The position numbers and the translations under genes are program-made. This document shows, one piece after another, positions 1 to 7,408 of a stretch of DNA of 64,000 nt. Every line of letters starts with the position of its first letter. The first letter of the stretch is position 1. The stretch is from contig NZ_JAHPRO010000007.1 of assembly GCF_025562455.1 (NCBI RefSeq), positions 1 through 64,000 of the forward strand. Direction: 5' to 3'. The DNA comes from Acinetobacter sp. WU_MDCI_Axc73. Its GTDB lineage: Bacteria > Pseudomonadota > Gammaproteobacteria > Pseudomonadales > Moraxellaceae. The notes below the pieces were generated by a model. That model did not search any database. It saw only the letters and a program-made list of their open reading frames with translations, and was not told the origin of the DNA.

Positions 1-150
1 GACTAAAAATTCGCTCAAATAAACTTCGAGTAATTTCTACCTTTCAATCAATGATAATATTTCGATCAATCAATCAGTAAAAATCCACACAAGTTGTTCT
101 TCTATATTCTTAATGATCTTCTCAATGCTTCGTCAGCATCAAGCTAGGTC
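1..150 (-). other. rRNA operon leader (16S gene off the left edge)
   Basis: Read leftward, this stretch lies downstream of two strong promoters with G/C-rich discriminators and has no open reading frame. It carries a boxA-like element (108-119, 8 of 12 matches to the antitermination consensus) and, just upstream of that, a short stem-loop (GCTT at 127-130 pairing with AAGC at 140-143) that could act as boxB. This promoter, boxB, boxA order is what precedes 16S rRNA in bacteria, and the sequence resembles what I remember of Acinetobacter 16S upstream regions. The 16S gene itself is not in the window, so this is inference. Confidence 0.7.
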
Positions 151-154
151 GGCT

Positions 155-182
155 ATATTACTCTTAATCTCTTAAAAGTCAA
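155..182 (-). promoter_or_regulatory. rRNA promoter P2 (leftward)
   Basis: On the minus strand there is a -35 box TTGACT (177-182), a 16-base spacer and a -10 box TAATAT (155-160), followed by the G/C-containing discriminator AGCCGACC. This is close to the sigma-70 consensus and has the discriminator type of growth-rate and ppGpp controlled promoters. Confidence 0.75.
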
Positions 183-306
183 CTGATAATTTAGATATTT
201 TTAAAACTTAATCTACTCTGCCAAAATATCAATTAAATCCAACTAGACCCAACCAACACCCTGTTTTTCAACAAGTTTTTATCCGCATCACCGCCGATGA
301 GTGCGC

Positions 307-334
307 ATTCTACAGCATTATCAATTCAACGCAA
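307..334 (-). promoter_or_regulatory. rRNA promoter P1 (leftward)
   Basis: On the minus strand there is a -35 box TTGCGT (329-334), a 16-base spacer and a -10 box TAGAAT (307-312), then the discriminator GCGCACTC. The A/T-rich tract at about 338-365 lies upstream of the -35 box and could act as an UP element. Together with P2 it forms the tandem arrangement typical of rRNA operons. Confidence 0.65.
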
Positions 335-506
335 CCCCTTTCATTTAATATTTTGAGTGTTTGGTCGATTTTTAATCTTTTTATCTTTTTTATAACATTT
401 TTCATCCAGTTTTGTTTTAATAACAGCTATGATCCCATTATTCAATAGAACCATCTTTGTATAGAATGGTATAAAATCTTGCCGCAAGAGGCGACTAAGG
501 ATTCTT

Positions 507-1406
507 ATGCATTACTCAAAACTCGTCTTTATTGGACTTCTTTCAACTGGTATGTCTTTTCATCTTTTTGCTCAAGAGGGTACAAATGATGCGGTGACTG
601 ATGCTACAGAAGACTCGTCTATTCCCGAAAATGATACCCCTGAACACCGTGCACGATTTCAGAAGTTAAAGGAAATCAAAGATGATCTTAAAAATGTTAA
701 GGCAAGCGATTTTAAAGTAAATGCGAATGCTGCACAGCCTGATCAAGTTAAAGATCCTTTACAGCCACTTAACCGTCAGTTTTATGCTTTTAATGATGCT
801 TTAGATCGAACCATTGTTCGTCCAATCGCTGTTCAATATATTCAAAAAACACCTGAACAAGTTCGTGGTTCTTATCGACAGTTTCGTAAAAATTTAGGTG
901 AACCATGGAATGCTGTAAATCAGTTAATTCAGGGTCGACCTTCTCGCGCAGCGAAAACATTTGGGCGTTTTACGATTAATACTTTAACGACATTGGGTTT
1001 AGCTGATCCAGCACGTCGCATGGGCTTACCTGCCGAAGAAGAAAGCTTTGGGGTAACGCTTGGATATTATGGTGTTCCTTCGGGGCCTTTTTTGATGTTA
1101 CCGTTCTTTGGTCCAAGTACATTACGTGATGGTTTTGGACTTGCTGTAGATAGTCAAGCACGTCCACAAAAATATATTATGGAAGATCAGGACGGCTTAT
1201 ATTGGTCGACCAATATGTTGCAAGCGATTGATACCCGTGCGCAAGTTCTGGATATTGAGCAAATTTTACAAGGCGACAAATATGCTGTCATTCGTGATCT
1301 ATATTTACAACGTAAAAACTTCCAGATTGCAGAGAAAAAAGGCAATTCTACAGAACAGATTCAGTTTATCGATGATGAATCAGATGATTCAAGTAATCAA
1401 AATTAA
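507..1406 (+). CDS. mlaA: MlaA/VacJ-family outer-membrane lipid asymmetry protein
   Basis: MlaA is the outer-membrane component of the Mla system, which removes misplaced phospholipids from the outer leaflet and passes them to MlaC. The 299-residue protein has a hydrophobic N-terminal export signal (residues 5-22), a charged, poorly ordered linker to about residue 80, and then the conserved MlaA domain opening with DPLQPLNRQFYAFND and including the glycine/proline-rich FGVTLGYYGVPSGPF stretch. An AGGA ribosome site lies 7 bases before the ATG. Oddly, there is no cysteine at the signal cleavage region, whereas E. coli MlaA is a lipoprotein; this protein must be attached through its domain or partner porins. 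The gene is divergent from the rRNA promoters. Confidence 0.93.
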   Translation: MHYSKLVFIGLLSTGMSFHLFAQEGTNDAVTDATEDSSIPENDTPEHRARFQKLKEIKDDLKNVKASDFKVNANAAQPDQVKDPLQPLNRQFYAFNDALDRTIVRPIAVQYIQKTPEQVRGSYRQFRKNLGEPWNAVNQLIQGRPSRAAKTFGRFTINTLTTLGLADPARRMGLPAEEESFGVTLGYYGVPSGPFLMLPFFGPSTLRDGFGLAVDSQARPQKYIMEDQDGLYWSTNMLQAIDTRAQVLDIEQILQGDKYAVIRDLYLQRKNFQIAEKKGNSTEQIQFIDDESDDSSNQN

Positions 1407-1435
1407 GCTTTAGTTTACATAATGTATTTATTTAG

Positions 1436-1470
1436 GATTGTTAGAAATTGAGTTTTTCTAGCAATCTTTT
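1436..1470 (+). terminator. Terminator after mlaA
   Basis: A 12-base stem (1436-1447 with 1455-1466, one G-U pair) is followed by TTTTG. It separates mlaA from gigA. Confidence 0.6.
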
Positions 1471-1532
1471 GATTTCTATAGTACATCTATTATAGTAAAT
1501 GTGATTATTGATAAGGTTCCATTTAATCGTCT

Positions 1533-2501
1533 ATGTATTTTATTCAACCGACACGCTCAGTCCCTCATTTAGATAAAGCCCTTGATGAGCTACCGAGCCT
1601 ACAAGTCATTCACATAGATGATCTGGAATTATATGACTCTACGATTATCGCGATTGCAGACGTTCAGGATTTTTTACAATACCAATGGGCACTACCAACA
1701 GTGGTTATTGCACGTGAAGATGAAGGTGCGGCCCTTGCTCAAGCTTGGCAACTTGGTGCGCTTGCAGGTTGGATTTGGGGAAAATTACCGCAAAACCCCG
1801 TAGAAGCTTTATTGCAGATTGATGCTCAATATAAGCGCAATCAAGATAGTCGCGACCTCCCTGCTGCAGCTGAATTACAAAAGAAACTTCTGCCCAATGC
1901 ACTCGATTTACTCGACTATCAAATTGAAACTTTTTTTCAGCCTTCTGCGTATTTATCAGGTGACTGGTACGATTACTGGAAGCTTAATGATAAAGAGGTG
2001 TTATTTTATTTAGCCGATGTTTCTGGACATGGGGTCACCAGCAGCTTACTTACTTCGTGGATGGCCGCTTTTCATGGTCGCTCCAAAACGCCACGCGAAT
2101 TAATCAAAAAACTCAATGGAATGCTGTTACAGGAAAATATCGAAAAACATATTACGATGGTTGCAGGTATTTTAAATCTACACACCCACCAGATTCGTTG
2201 GTCAAGTGCAGGTCACTACCCTCCTCCGATTATTTTTGAACCCAATCAACCCCCTAAAATTTTAAACACCAGCAGTTTTCCACTAGGTTTAACAGATGAT
2301 CTGGATATCGAAGAATTCGAATTTACCTTAAATCGTCAGACTCGGTTTATTATTTGTTCAGACGGCGCACTCGAACCTTTTGATGGTGGACTAAATGAAC
2401 AGTTTGCTCAATTGGTTGATCATTTGCAAAATCAGTCTTTTCAAGCCCCTGAACATGTTGCCGATGACATTGCAATCCTGAGTCTTTGTCGACTGAATTA
2501 G
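1533..2501 (+). CDS. gigA: PP2C/SpoIIE-type serine phosphatase GigA
   Basis: This 322-residue protein has an N-terminal domain of about 105 residues with receiver-like spacing but no convincing phosphoacceptor site. A PP2C/RsbU domain follows, with the conserved blocks PSAYLSGDWYD, LADVSGHG (the metal-binding aspartates), SSAGHYPPP and ICSDGALEP. RsbU-type phosphatases dephosphorylate a serine in an anti-anti-sigma (STAS) partner, and the next gene encodes such a protein. In A. baumannii this pair is known as GigA/GigB, needed for stress tolerance, antibiotic resistance and virulence. The assignment rests on domain order and gene pairing. The start is ATG with only a distant AAGG ahead of it. 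Confidence 0.85.
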   Translation: MYFIQPTRSVPHLDKALDELPSLQVIHIDDLELYDSTIIAIADVQDFLQYQWALPTVVIAREDEGAALAQAWQLGALAGWIWGKLPQNPVEALLQIDAQYKRNQDSRDLPAAAELQKKLLPNALDLLDYQIETFFQPSAYLSGDWYDYWKLNDKEVLFYLADVSGHGVTSSLLTSWMAAFHGRSKTPRELIKKLNGMLLQENIEKHITMVAGILNLHTHQIRWSSAGHYPPPIIFEPNQPPKILNTSSFPLGLTDDLDIEEFEFTLNRQTRFIICSDGALEPFDGGLNEQFAQLVDHLQNQSFQAPEHVADDIAILSLCRLN

Positions 2502-2614
2502 CAGCATAATCAATAGCATGTCTTTTTAGCATTCTTTATACGACTGTTAGATACTTGAGTATCTAAGCGCCCTATGTGATAATTTTGCAATCCTTCTCTG
2601 AAAATGGCATTTAT

Positions 2615-3136
2615 ATGTCAACAGGTCATGTTGAATATGCAAGCTTGAATGGAACGCATATTTTCAAACTTATTGGTGAAGTACGCGCCCAGTCTTGCAT
2701 AAGTCTAGACAAACTTTTAAATCGAATTGAACAACAGCAAAATGTGGTTGGTGCAATTGTTGATTTAACTGAAACAACTTTTATTGATAGTACTGTTCTT
2801 GGAATATTGGCAAAGCTAGGTCTAAAACTGAAGCAGGTTCATCATATTCAAGCAGTCATGTTATCAACTAATCCTGATATTACGACTCTAGCCAATAGCA
2901 TGGGGCTAGGGCAGGTTTTTGTCATCTTAAATTATTGTAAAGAACCGCAAGTGTGTACCCGTGAATTATGTGAAGAAGAAATTACACATAACACCATGCT
3001 TAAGACGGTACTTGATGCACATAAAACCCTGATGCAACTCAACGAAAATAATCAAAATATGTTTGAGCCTTTAGTCAAACAATTACAAAAAGAACAAGAT
3101 ACAATGGATCAAGTATCTGCCAAGCAAAACGCTTAG
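2615..3136 (+). CDS. gigB: STAS-domain anti-anti-sigma factor GigB
   Basis: This 173-residue protein has an N-terminal STAS domain (about residues 5-110). The segment TTFIDSTVLGILAKLG contains the conserved Asp-Ser pair, whose serine is the usual phosphorylation site. The C-terminal 60 residues are helical and rich in Gln, Asn and Lys. It lies directly downstream of gigA, its presumed phosphatase. An upstream in-frame ATG at 2576 would add 13 residues; I prefer 2615 because the STAS domain begins immediately after it, although neither start has a strong ribosome site. In A. baumannii, GigB is reported to act through the PTS-Ntr phosphocarrier NPr, whose gene also lies in this window (37003-37272). 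Confidence 0.85.
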   Translation: MSTGHVEYASLNGTHIFKLIGEVRAQSCISLDKLLNRIEQQQNVVGAIVDLTETTFIDSTVLGILAKLGLKLKQVHHIQAVMLSTNPDITTLANSMGLGQVFVILNYCKEPQVCTRELCEEEITHNTMLKTVLDAHKTLMQLNENNQNMFEPLVKQLQKEQDTMDQVSAKQNA

Positions 3137-3166
3137 CCTCCAGATATTTTAGGATAAAATTTGCAT

Positions 3167-3991
3167 ATGACTTTACTCTCTGTTGCACAAATGAATTCTC
3201 AAAATGCGATCGACGAAAATTTTCGTATGATCGAGTCTTTGATTCAACAGAGTAAAGCGCAACATGCAGAGCTGATCGTATTTCCTGAAAATTTTGTATG
3301 TTTTGCGGCGGGGAAACAGCGTGAAACAGCAGCACAATTTGAACATATCCAGCAGCGTTTAGAGCGACTCGCACATCAATATAATATTTGGATTATTGCA
3401 GGGACATTACCCTGCCCATTTCGTCCAGACGGGTCGATCATTCATGATGGACGTGTACGCACAGTGAGCTTATGTATCAGCCCTGAAAGGACACAAGCCC
3501 GTTATGACAAAATTCATTTGTTTGATGTACAAGTGGGTGATGCAGTCGGAGGTTATCAGGAATCCAAATTTTTTGAACCAGGCGATCAGCCTGTGGTCGC
3601 CAAAACACCGTTTGGCAATATCGGCATGATGGTCTGTTATGATCTTCGTTTTCCAGAACTGGCATTAACTCTTCGAGCGCAAGGTGCACGCATTTTAACT
3701 GCTCCAGCAGCCTTTACTTATACGACAGGTCAAATGCATTGGCAGCTTTTATTACAAGCTCGTGCAATGGATACTCAATGTGACGTATTGGGTGCAGCAC
3801 AACAAGGCTGGCATGGTGAAAAGCGCCAAACTTGGGGGCATACAGGAGCAACCAATAGTCGTGGACAGCTATTGCAAATGATCCAAGATGAAGGCGCAGG
3901 ACTCATCACAGTTGAATTTGATGCCAAAGAACAGGATCAAGTCCGAGCATCGATGCCACTAATGCAGCATCGACGTTTAATCAGTTTTTAA
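3167..3991 (+). CDS. Carbon-nitrogen hydrolase (nitrilase superfamily, Nit1/deaminated-glutathione amidase-like)
   Basis: This 274-residue protein spans the whole single-domain CN-hydrolase fold. The catalytic triad is visible: Glu in VFPENF (about residue 44), Lys in RYDKIHLFD (about 111) and Cys in GMMVCYDLRFPE (about 153). The pattern fits the Nit1 branch, which hydrolyses the side-chain amide of deaminated glutathione as metabolite repair; the substrate is inferred from family resemblance only. A TTG at 3161 with AGGA six bases upstream could add two residues. The gene converges with gspE, leaving only 14 bases between the stop codons. Confidence 0.85.
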   Translation: MTLLSVAQMNSQNAIDENFRMIESLIQQSKAQHAELIVFPENFVCFAAGKQRETAAQFEHIQQRLERLAHQYNIWIIAGTLPCPFRPDGSIIHDGRVRTVSLCISPERTQARYDKIHLFDVQVGDAVGGYQESKFFEPGDQPVVAKTPFGNIGMMVCYDLRFPELALTLRAQGARILTAPAAFTYTTGQMHWQLLLQARAMDTQCDVLGAAQQGWHGEKRQTWGHTGATNSRGQLLQMIQDEGAGLITVEFDAKEQDQVRASMPLMQHRRLISF

Positions 3992-4005
3992 TTTATTTCA
4001 ATGAA

Positions 4006-5496
4006 CTATTCTTCTGCTTGATTCGTTACACGCAAGACTTCTTCCAACGTGGTTTTCCCAGCGAGAACTTTTCTTAACCCATCCTCACGAATCGATCCTG
4101 AATATTGGCGCGCGTAGCGTTCCAGTTCAAATTCAGCCGCATTACCATGAATCAAACGGCGCATTTGATCGTCGACAGGAACAATTTCATAAATCGCAGT
4201 TCGCCCAGTAAAACCTAAATGTGAACAATGCTCACACCCTTGTGGTTCTGGTAACTTTAGCTTTTGCTCATTACTCACAGACTGAAACAACTGACGTTCA
4301 AAATCATCAGCTTCACGCCACGTAGCACAATGCGAACATAAGGTTCTCACTAAACGCTGCGCAATCAGTCCAATTAAAGAACTAGATAATAGAAAAGGTT
4401 CAATTCCCATATCTTTTAAACGTGTAACGGCACCGATGGCAGTATTGGTATGCAAAGTAGATAAAACCAAATGACCTGTCAATGAGGCTTGTACCGCAAT
4501 TTCAGCCGTTTCAAGGTCTCGAATTTCTCCGACCATCACCACATCAGGATCCTGACGTAGCATGGCTTTTAAAGCACGTGCAAAGGTCATATCCACTTTG
4601 GTATTGACCTGAGTTTGTCCAATCCCTTCAAGCTGATATTCAATAGGATCTTCAGCAGTCAGAATATTACGTGTATTGTCATTGAGATCAGAAAGTGCTG
4701 CATATAGAGTTGTGGTCTTACCCGAACCAGTGGGTCCAGTCACTAAAATAATGCCATGTGGTCGATGCACCAGATGAGTTAAGCGCTCATAATCATTGGA
4801 CATGAGTCCAAGATGAGTCATGTTTAAACGTCCCGCCTGTTTATCCAATAAACGCATCACCACACGTTCGCCATGTGAAGACGGCAAAGTAGAGACACGT
4901 ACATCGACTTCACGGCCTGCTAAACGCAGAGAAATGCGTCCGTCTTGCGGAATACGTTTCTCGGCAATATCCAGTTTTGCCATAACTTTAATACGTGAAA
5001 CCAATAAAGGCGCAAGTTCACGACGCGGCTGTACAATTTCACGTAGTTGACCATCGACACGCAAACGTACTGAAAGTTTTTTTTCAAAAGATTCGATATG
5101 AATATCTGACGCATTGACCCTAATCGCTTCAGATAAAAGTGCATTAATCAGCCTGACAATCGGTGCATCATCTTCCTGATCCATCAAATCTTCAGCTTCA
5201 GGAACTTGATCTGCAAGACTTAATAAGTCTGGGTGATCTTCTAAACCCGCAGCAACTTGTTGCGACTCCCCTGTATCTCCTGCATAACTCGAACTCAGTA
5301 ATGCATTAAAACTCTGATCATCGCAAATTTGATGTTGTACGGGTTTACCTACGATCCGTCTTGCTTCCTGCAAGGCAATCCACTCTGTATTTTGACGGCG
5401 TACAATAAAGACTTGTTCCCCTTCATAACGCAACAAAACGCCATGACGTTTCGCAAAACTATATGGAATTTGTATTTGTTTAAGTATTTGCATCAC
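4006..5496 (-). CDS. gspE: Type II secretion ATPase GspE
   Basis: GspE is the cytoplasmic hexameric ATPase that powers the type II secretion pseudopilus. The 496-residue protein has an N-terminal GspE/PilB domain, then the ATPase core with Walker A GPTGSGKTTT (about residue 255), an Asp box, a Walker B region (DPDVVMVGEIRD) and a His box (TGHLVLSTLHTN). A four-cysteine zinc module (CSHC about residue 390, CEHC about residue 422) is characteristic of GspE. No other gsp genes are nearby, so the secretion genes of this organism are dispersed. PilB is the main alternative, but the length and cysteine spacing favour GspE. It is divergent from the next gene with 54 bases between. Confidence 0.9.
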   Translation of the reverse strand: MMQILKQIQIPYSFAKRHGVLLRYEGEQVFIVRRQNTEWIALQEARRIVGKPVQHQICDDQSFNALLSSSYAGDTGESQQVAAGLEDHPDLLSLADQVPEAEDLMDQEDDAPIVRLINALLSEAIRVNASDIHIESFEKKLSVRLRVDGQLREIVQPRRELAPLLVSRIKVMAKLDIAEKRIPQDGRISLRLAGREVDVRVSTLPSSHGERVVMRLLDKQAGRLNMTHLGLMSNDYERLTHLVHRPHGIILVTGPTGSGKTTTLYAALSDLNDNTRNILTAEDPIEYQLEGIGQTQVNTKVDMTFARALKAMLRQDPDVVMVGEIRDLETAEIAVQASLTGHLVLSTLHTNTAIGAVTRLKDMGIEPFLLSSSLIGLIAQRLVRTLCSHCATWREADDFERQLFQSVSNEQKLKLPEPQGCEHCSHLGFTGRTAIYEIVPVDDQMRRLIHGNAAEFELERYARQYSGSIREDGLRKVLAGKTTLEEVLRVTNQAEE

Positions 5497-5550
5497 AAAT
5501 TTATAATGATCAAAAATAGAGTTTTGAGTGTACTCTAAGCGTATTACAGC

Positions 5551-6417
5551 GTGAAGTCTGTTTTTACAAACTCACCAGAGGAATTTTTTAAGTTGGAACA
5601 ACAGCAATACGATCATCTTGAACCCGAGCAAACTAATTTAAGGTGGTGGGGTGAACAGAAATTTGAACTCAGCGAATCTAAAGCATGGCAGTTTGGGTCA
5701 TTACTCTTCCGTTTGACACGCGGAATTAATGAATGGCGATTGGAATATTATCGCCCGCAATACCAACATGACTACGAACAACAATGGCAGAGAATTGCAG
5801 ACCCACATTTTGCCTTTCCACAAGGGGCAAAAATTGAACGCTATATGTTTCGTAATACCCATAATGAATTTCAACTGATGCCACGTTTGGCAGATCGTTC
5901 TGTGGTGATTAAACCAGTTGACCCTATTTATATTCCAGCAGGTGAACGTGGCACACTTTATATTAGTACGCCATTATGGATTGCAGGCTTTGTCGAAAAT
6001 CAGCGAGAACCTATTTTTGATCTCCCTGTAATTCGTCCCAAAGATACCTGGTTTGGCCCTGATCATCGCACTGGAGAAATGTGTTATGCCACAGCGGTTG
6101 ATGGTCGCACCGATTTAAATCTGCTTCAACCACGTGCATTTCGAGCTGTTACTCCTGTTGAATTTCATAACAGCAGTAGCCAACAATTACGCTTTGATCG
6201 GATGAATGTTCCAGTGTCTGCCTTGCCTTTATTTTATAGTGAAAGCACTCATCGCTTATGGACCTCTCAAATTAAGGTCATACACGAAGGTTCAGATCGT
6301 CCACCGCGTATTCGTCTAGAAAATCGTACTCCTCCTTTAGCTGGTGAAGTAACTTATGTACATCCACCACGTTCACCGGGTGGTGCCTTGTTTAACATGT
6401 TTGATTCATTTTTCTAA
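5551..6417 (+). CDS. Conserved unknown protein coupled to an MscS channel (possibly DUF432-like)
   Basis: This 288-residue soluble protein starts at GTG with no clear ribosome site. It has no signal peptide or membrane segment and is rich in Trp, Tyr, Arg and Pro. Prediction by eye suggests mostly beta strands, with motifs such as IYIPAGERGTLYISTPLW and RPKDTWFGPDHRTGEMCYA. It ends 9 bases before the mechanosensitive channel gene, with the channel's AGGAGG site overlapping its stop codon, so the two are likely co-translated. I recall DUF432 proteins beside MscS genes and this may be one, but I cannot verify it. The function is unknown; a cytosolic partner or regulator of the channel is a reasonable guess. 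Confidence 0.75.
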   Translation: MKSVFTNSPEEFFKLEQQQYDHLEPEQTNLRWWGEQKFELSESKAWQFGSLLFRLTRGINEWRLEYYRPQYQHDYEQQWQRIADPHFAFPQGAKIERYMFRNTHNEFQLMPRLADRSVVIKPVDPIYIPAGERGTLYISTPLWIAGFVENQREPIFDLPVIRPKDTWFGPDHRTGEMCYATAVDGRTDLNLLQPRAFRAVTPVEFHNSSSQQLRFDRMNVPVSALPLFYSESTHRLWTSQIKVIHEGSDRPPRIRLENRTPPLAGEVTYVHPPRSPGGALFNMFDSFF

Positions 6418-6426
6418 GGAGGCATT

Positions 6427-7347
6427 ATGACAGATTCCAATATCCCCAAAGATGTCGCTGTCAGCCTCAAAGGGATTTTTACCAATATTAATCTGGATCG
6501 ACTGAGTGAAATTCTGGTCGCTGTTGTTCTATGTTTAATTGGCTTTATTTTTGCCCGCTTGGTTTCAAATACTTTTATTCGAACCATAGGAATGCGCTTC
6601 AATGCACATCAACGAATGGTTTGGCGACGCGGGATTTTTTACTTTATTTTTATTATTTTTGTGATGGCCAGTCTCAAAGAAGCAGGCTTTAAACTCAGTG
6701 TGTTTTTAGGTGCAGCAGGAATTTTAACTGTTGCTTTGGGTTTTGCTTCACAAACCTCAGCCAGTAACTTGATTAGCGGTTTGTTTCTGATTGGTGAAGG
6801 TTCATTTGAGGTTGGAGATACCATTCAAATTACCTTAATTCGTGGTCATACCATTGAAGGACAAGTGATTTCGATCGATTTGCTTTCGGTCAAATTACTG
6901 ACACTGGATAATGTCTATGTACGTTTACCCAATGAACAATTGATTCGAGCTCCTGTCTTAAATATGTCGAAATATCCAATACGGCGTATTCCGATTACCC
7001 TCGCCATTAACTTTCAGGAAGACATCATGAAAGTACGCAAGGTTCTTCTTGATGTTGCATCCAGATATCCTTTGGCATTAGATGACCCCAAACCTGAGGT
7101 AACTGTAACCGCCTTTCGTGAATCTTCAATTGAGTTATTATTTTCAGTTTGGTGCCGTCAAGAGTTGTATTTAAAAACTCGCGATGAATTACAAGAACGC
7201 ATTCGTAATGGATTTCTAGAAAATCAGATTGAAATTCCTGTACCGAAGATGGGTTTTGTTGATCGCCCAACCATAACACCTTTAACCGAGGATGATATGG
7301 ACTCCTACGCCAATACACAGGAGCTGAAACGAGAACCAAAACTTTAA
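6427..7347 (+). CDS. MscS-family mechanosensitive ion channel
   Basis: This 306-residue small-conductance channel protein opens under membrane tension to release solutes during osmotic downshock. Three membrane segments are visible (about residues 28-48, 66-86 and 91-125). The third has the Gly/Ala-rich pore helix (LGAAGILTVALGFASQTSASNLISG) typical of MscS TM3. The cytoplasmic beta domain follows (FEVGDTIQITLIRGHTIEGQV), then the alpha/beta vestibule. The C-terminal tail is short and acidic. A strong AGGAGG site lies within the stop region of the upstream gene, indicating translational coupling. It is probably an inner-membrane homoheptamer. Which MscS subgroup it belongs to cannot be decided by eye. 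Confidence 0.93.
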   Translation: MTDSNIPKDVAVSLKGIFTNINLDRLSEILVAVVLCLIGFIFARLVSNTFIRTIGMRFNAHQRMVWRRGIFYFIFIIFVMASLKEAGFKLSVFLGAAGILTVALGFASQTSASNLISGLFLIGEGSFEVGDTIQITLIRGHTIEGQVISIDLLSVKLLTLDNVYVRLPNEQLIRAPVLNMSKYPIRRIPITLAINFQEDIMKVRKVLLDVASRYPLALDDPKPEVTVTAFRESSIELLFSVWCRQELYLKTRDELQERIRNGFLENQIEIPVPKMGFVDRPTITPLTEDDMDSYANTQELKREPKL

Positions 7348-7358
7348 GAAAATTGAAA

Positions 7359-7385
7359 AGGGTGGCACTGCCACCCTCTAAAATA
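7359..7385. terminator. Bidirectional terminator between the mscS and DUF2339 genes
   Basis: A near-perfect 9-base inverted repeat, AGGGTGGCA C TGCCACCCT (7359-7377), lies between two convergent genes. On the minus strand it is followed by TTTTCAATTTTC. Confidence 0.7.
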
Positions 7386-7408
7386 GTTTATCCAGTAAGG
7401 TTTAAAAT

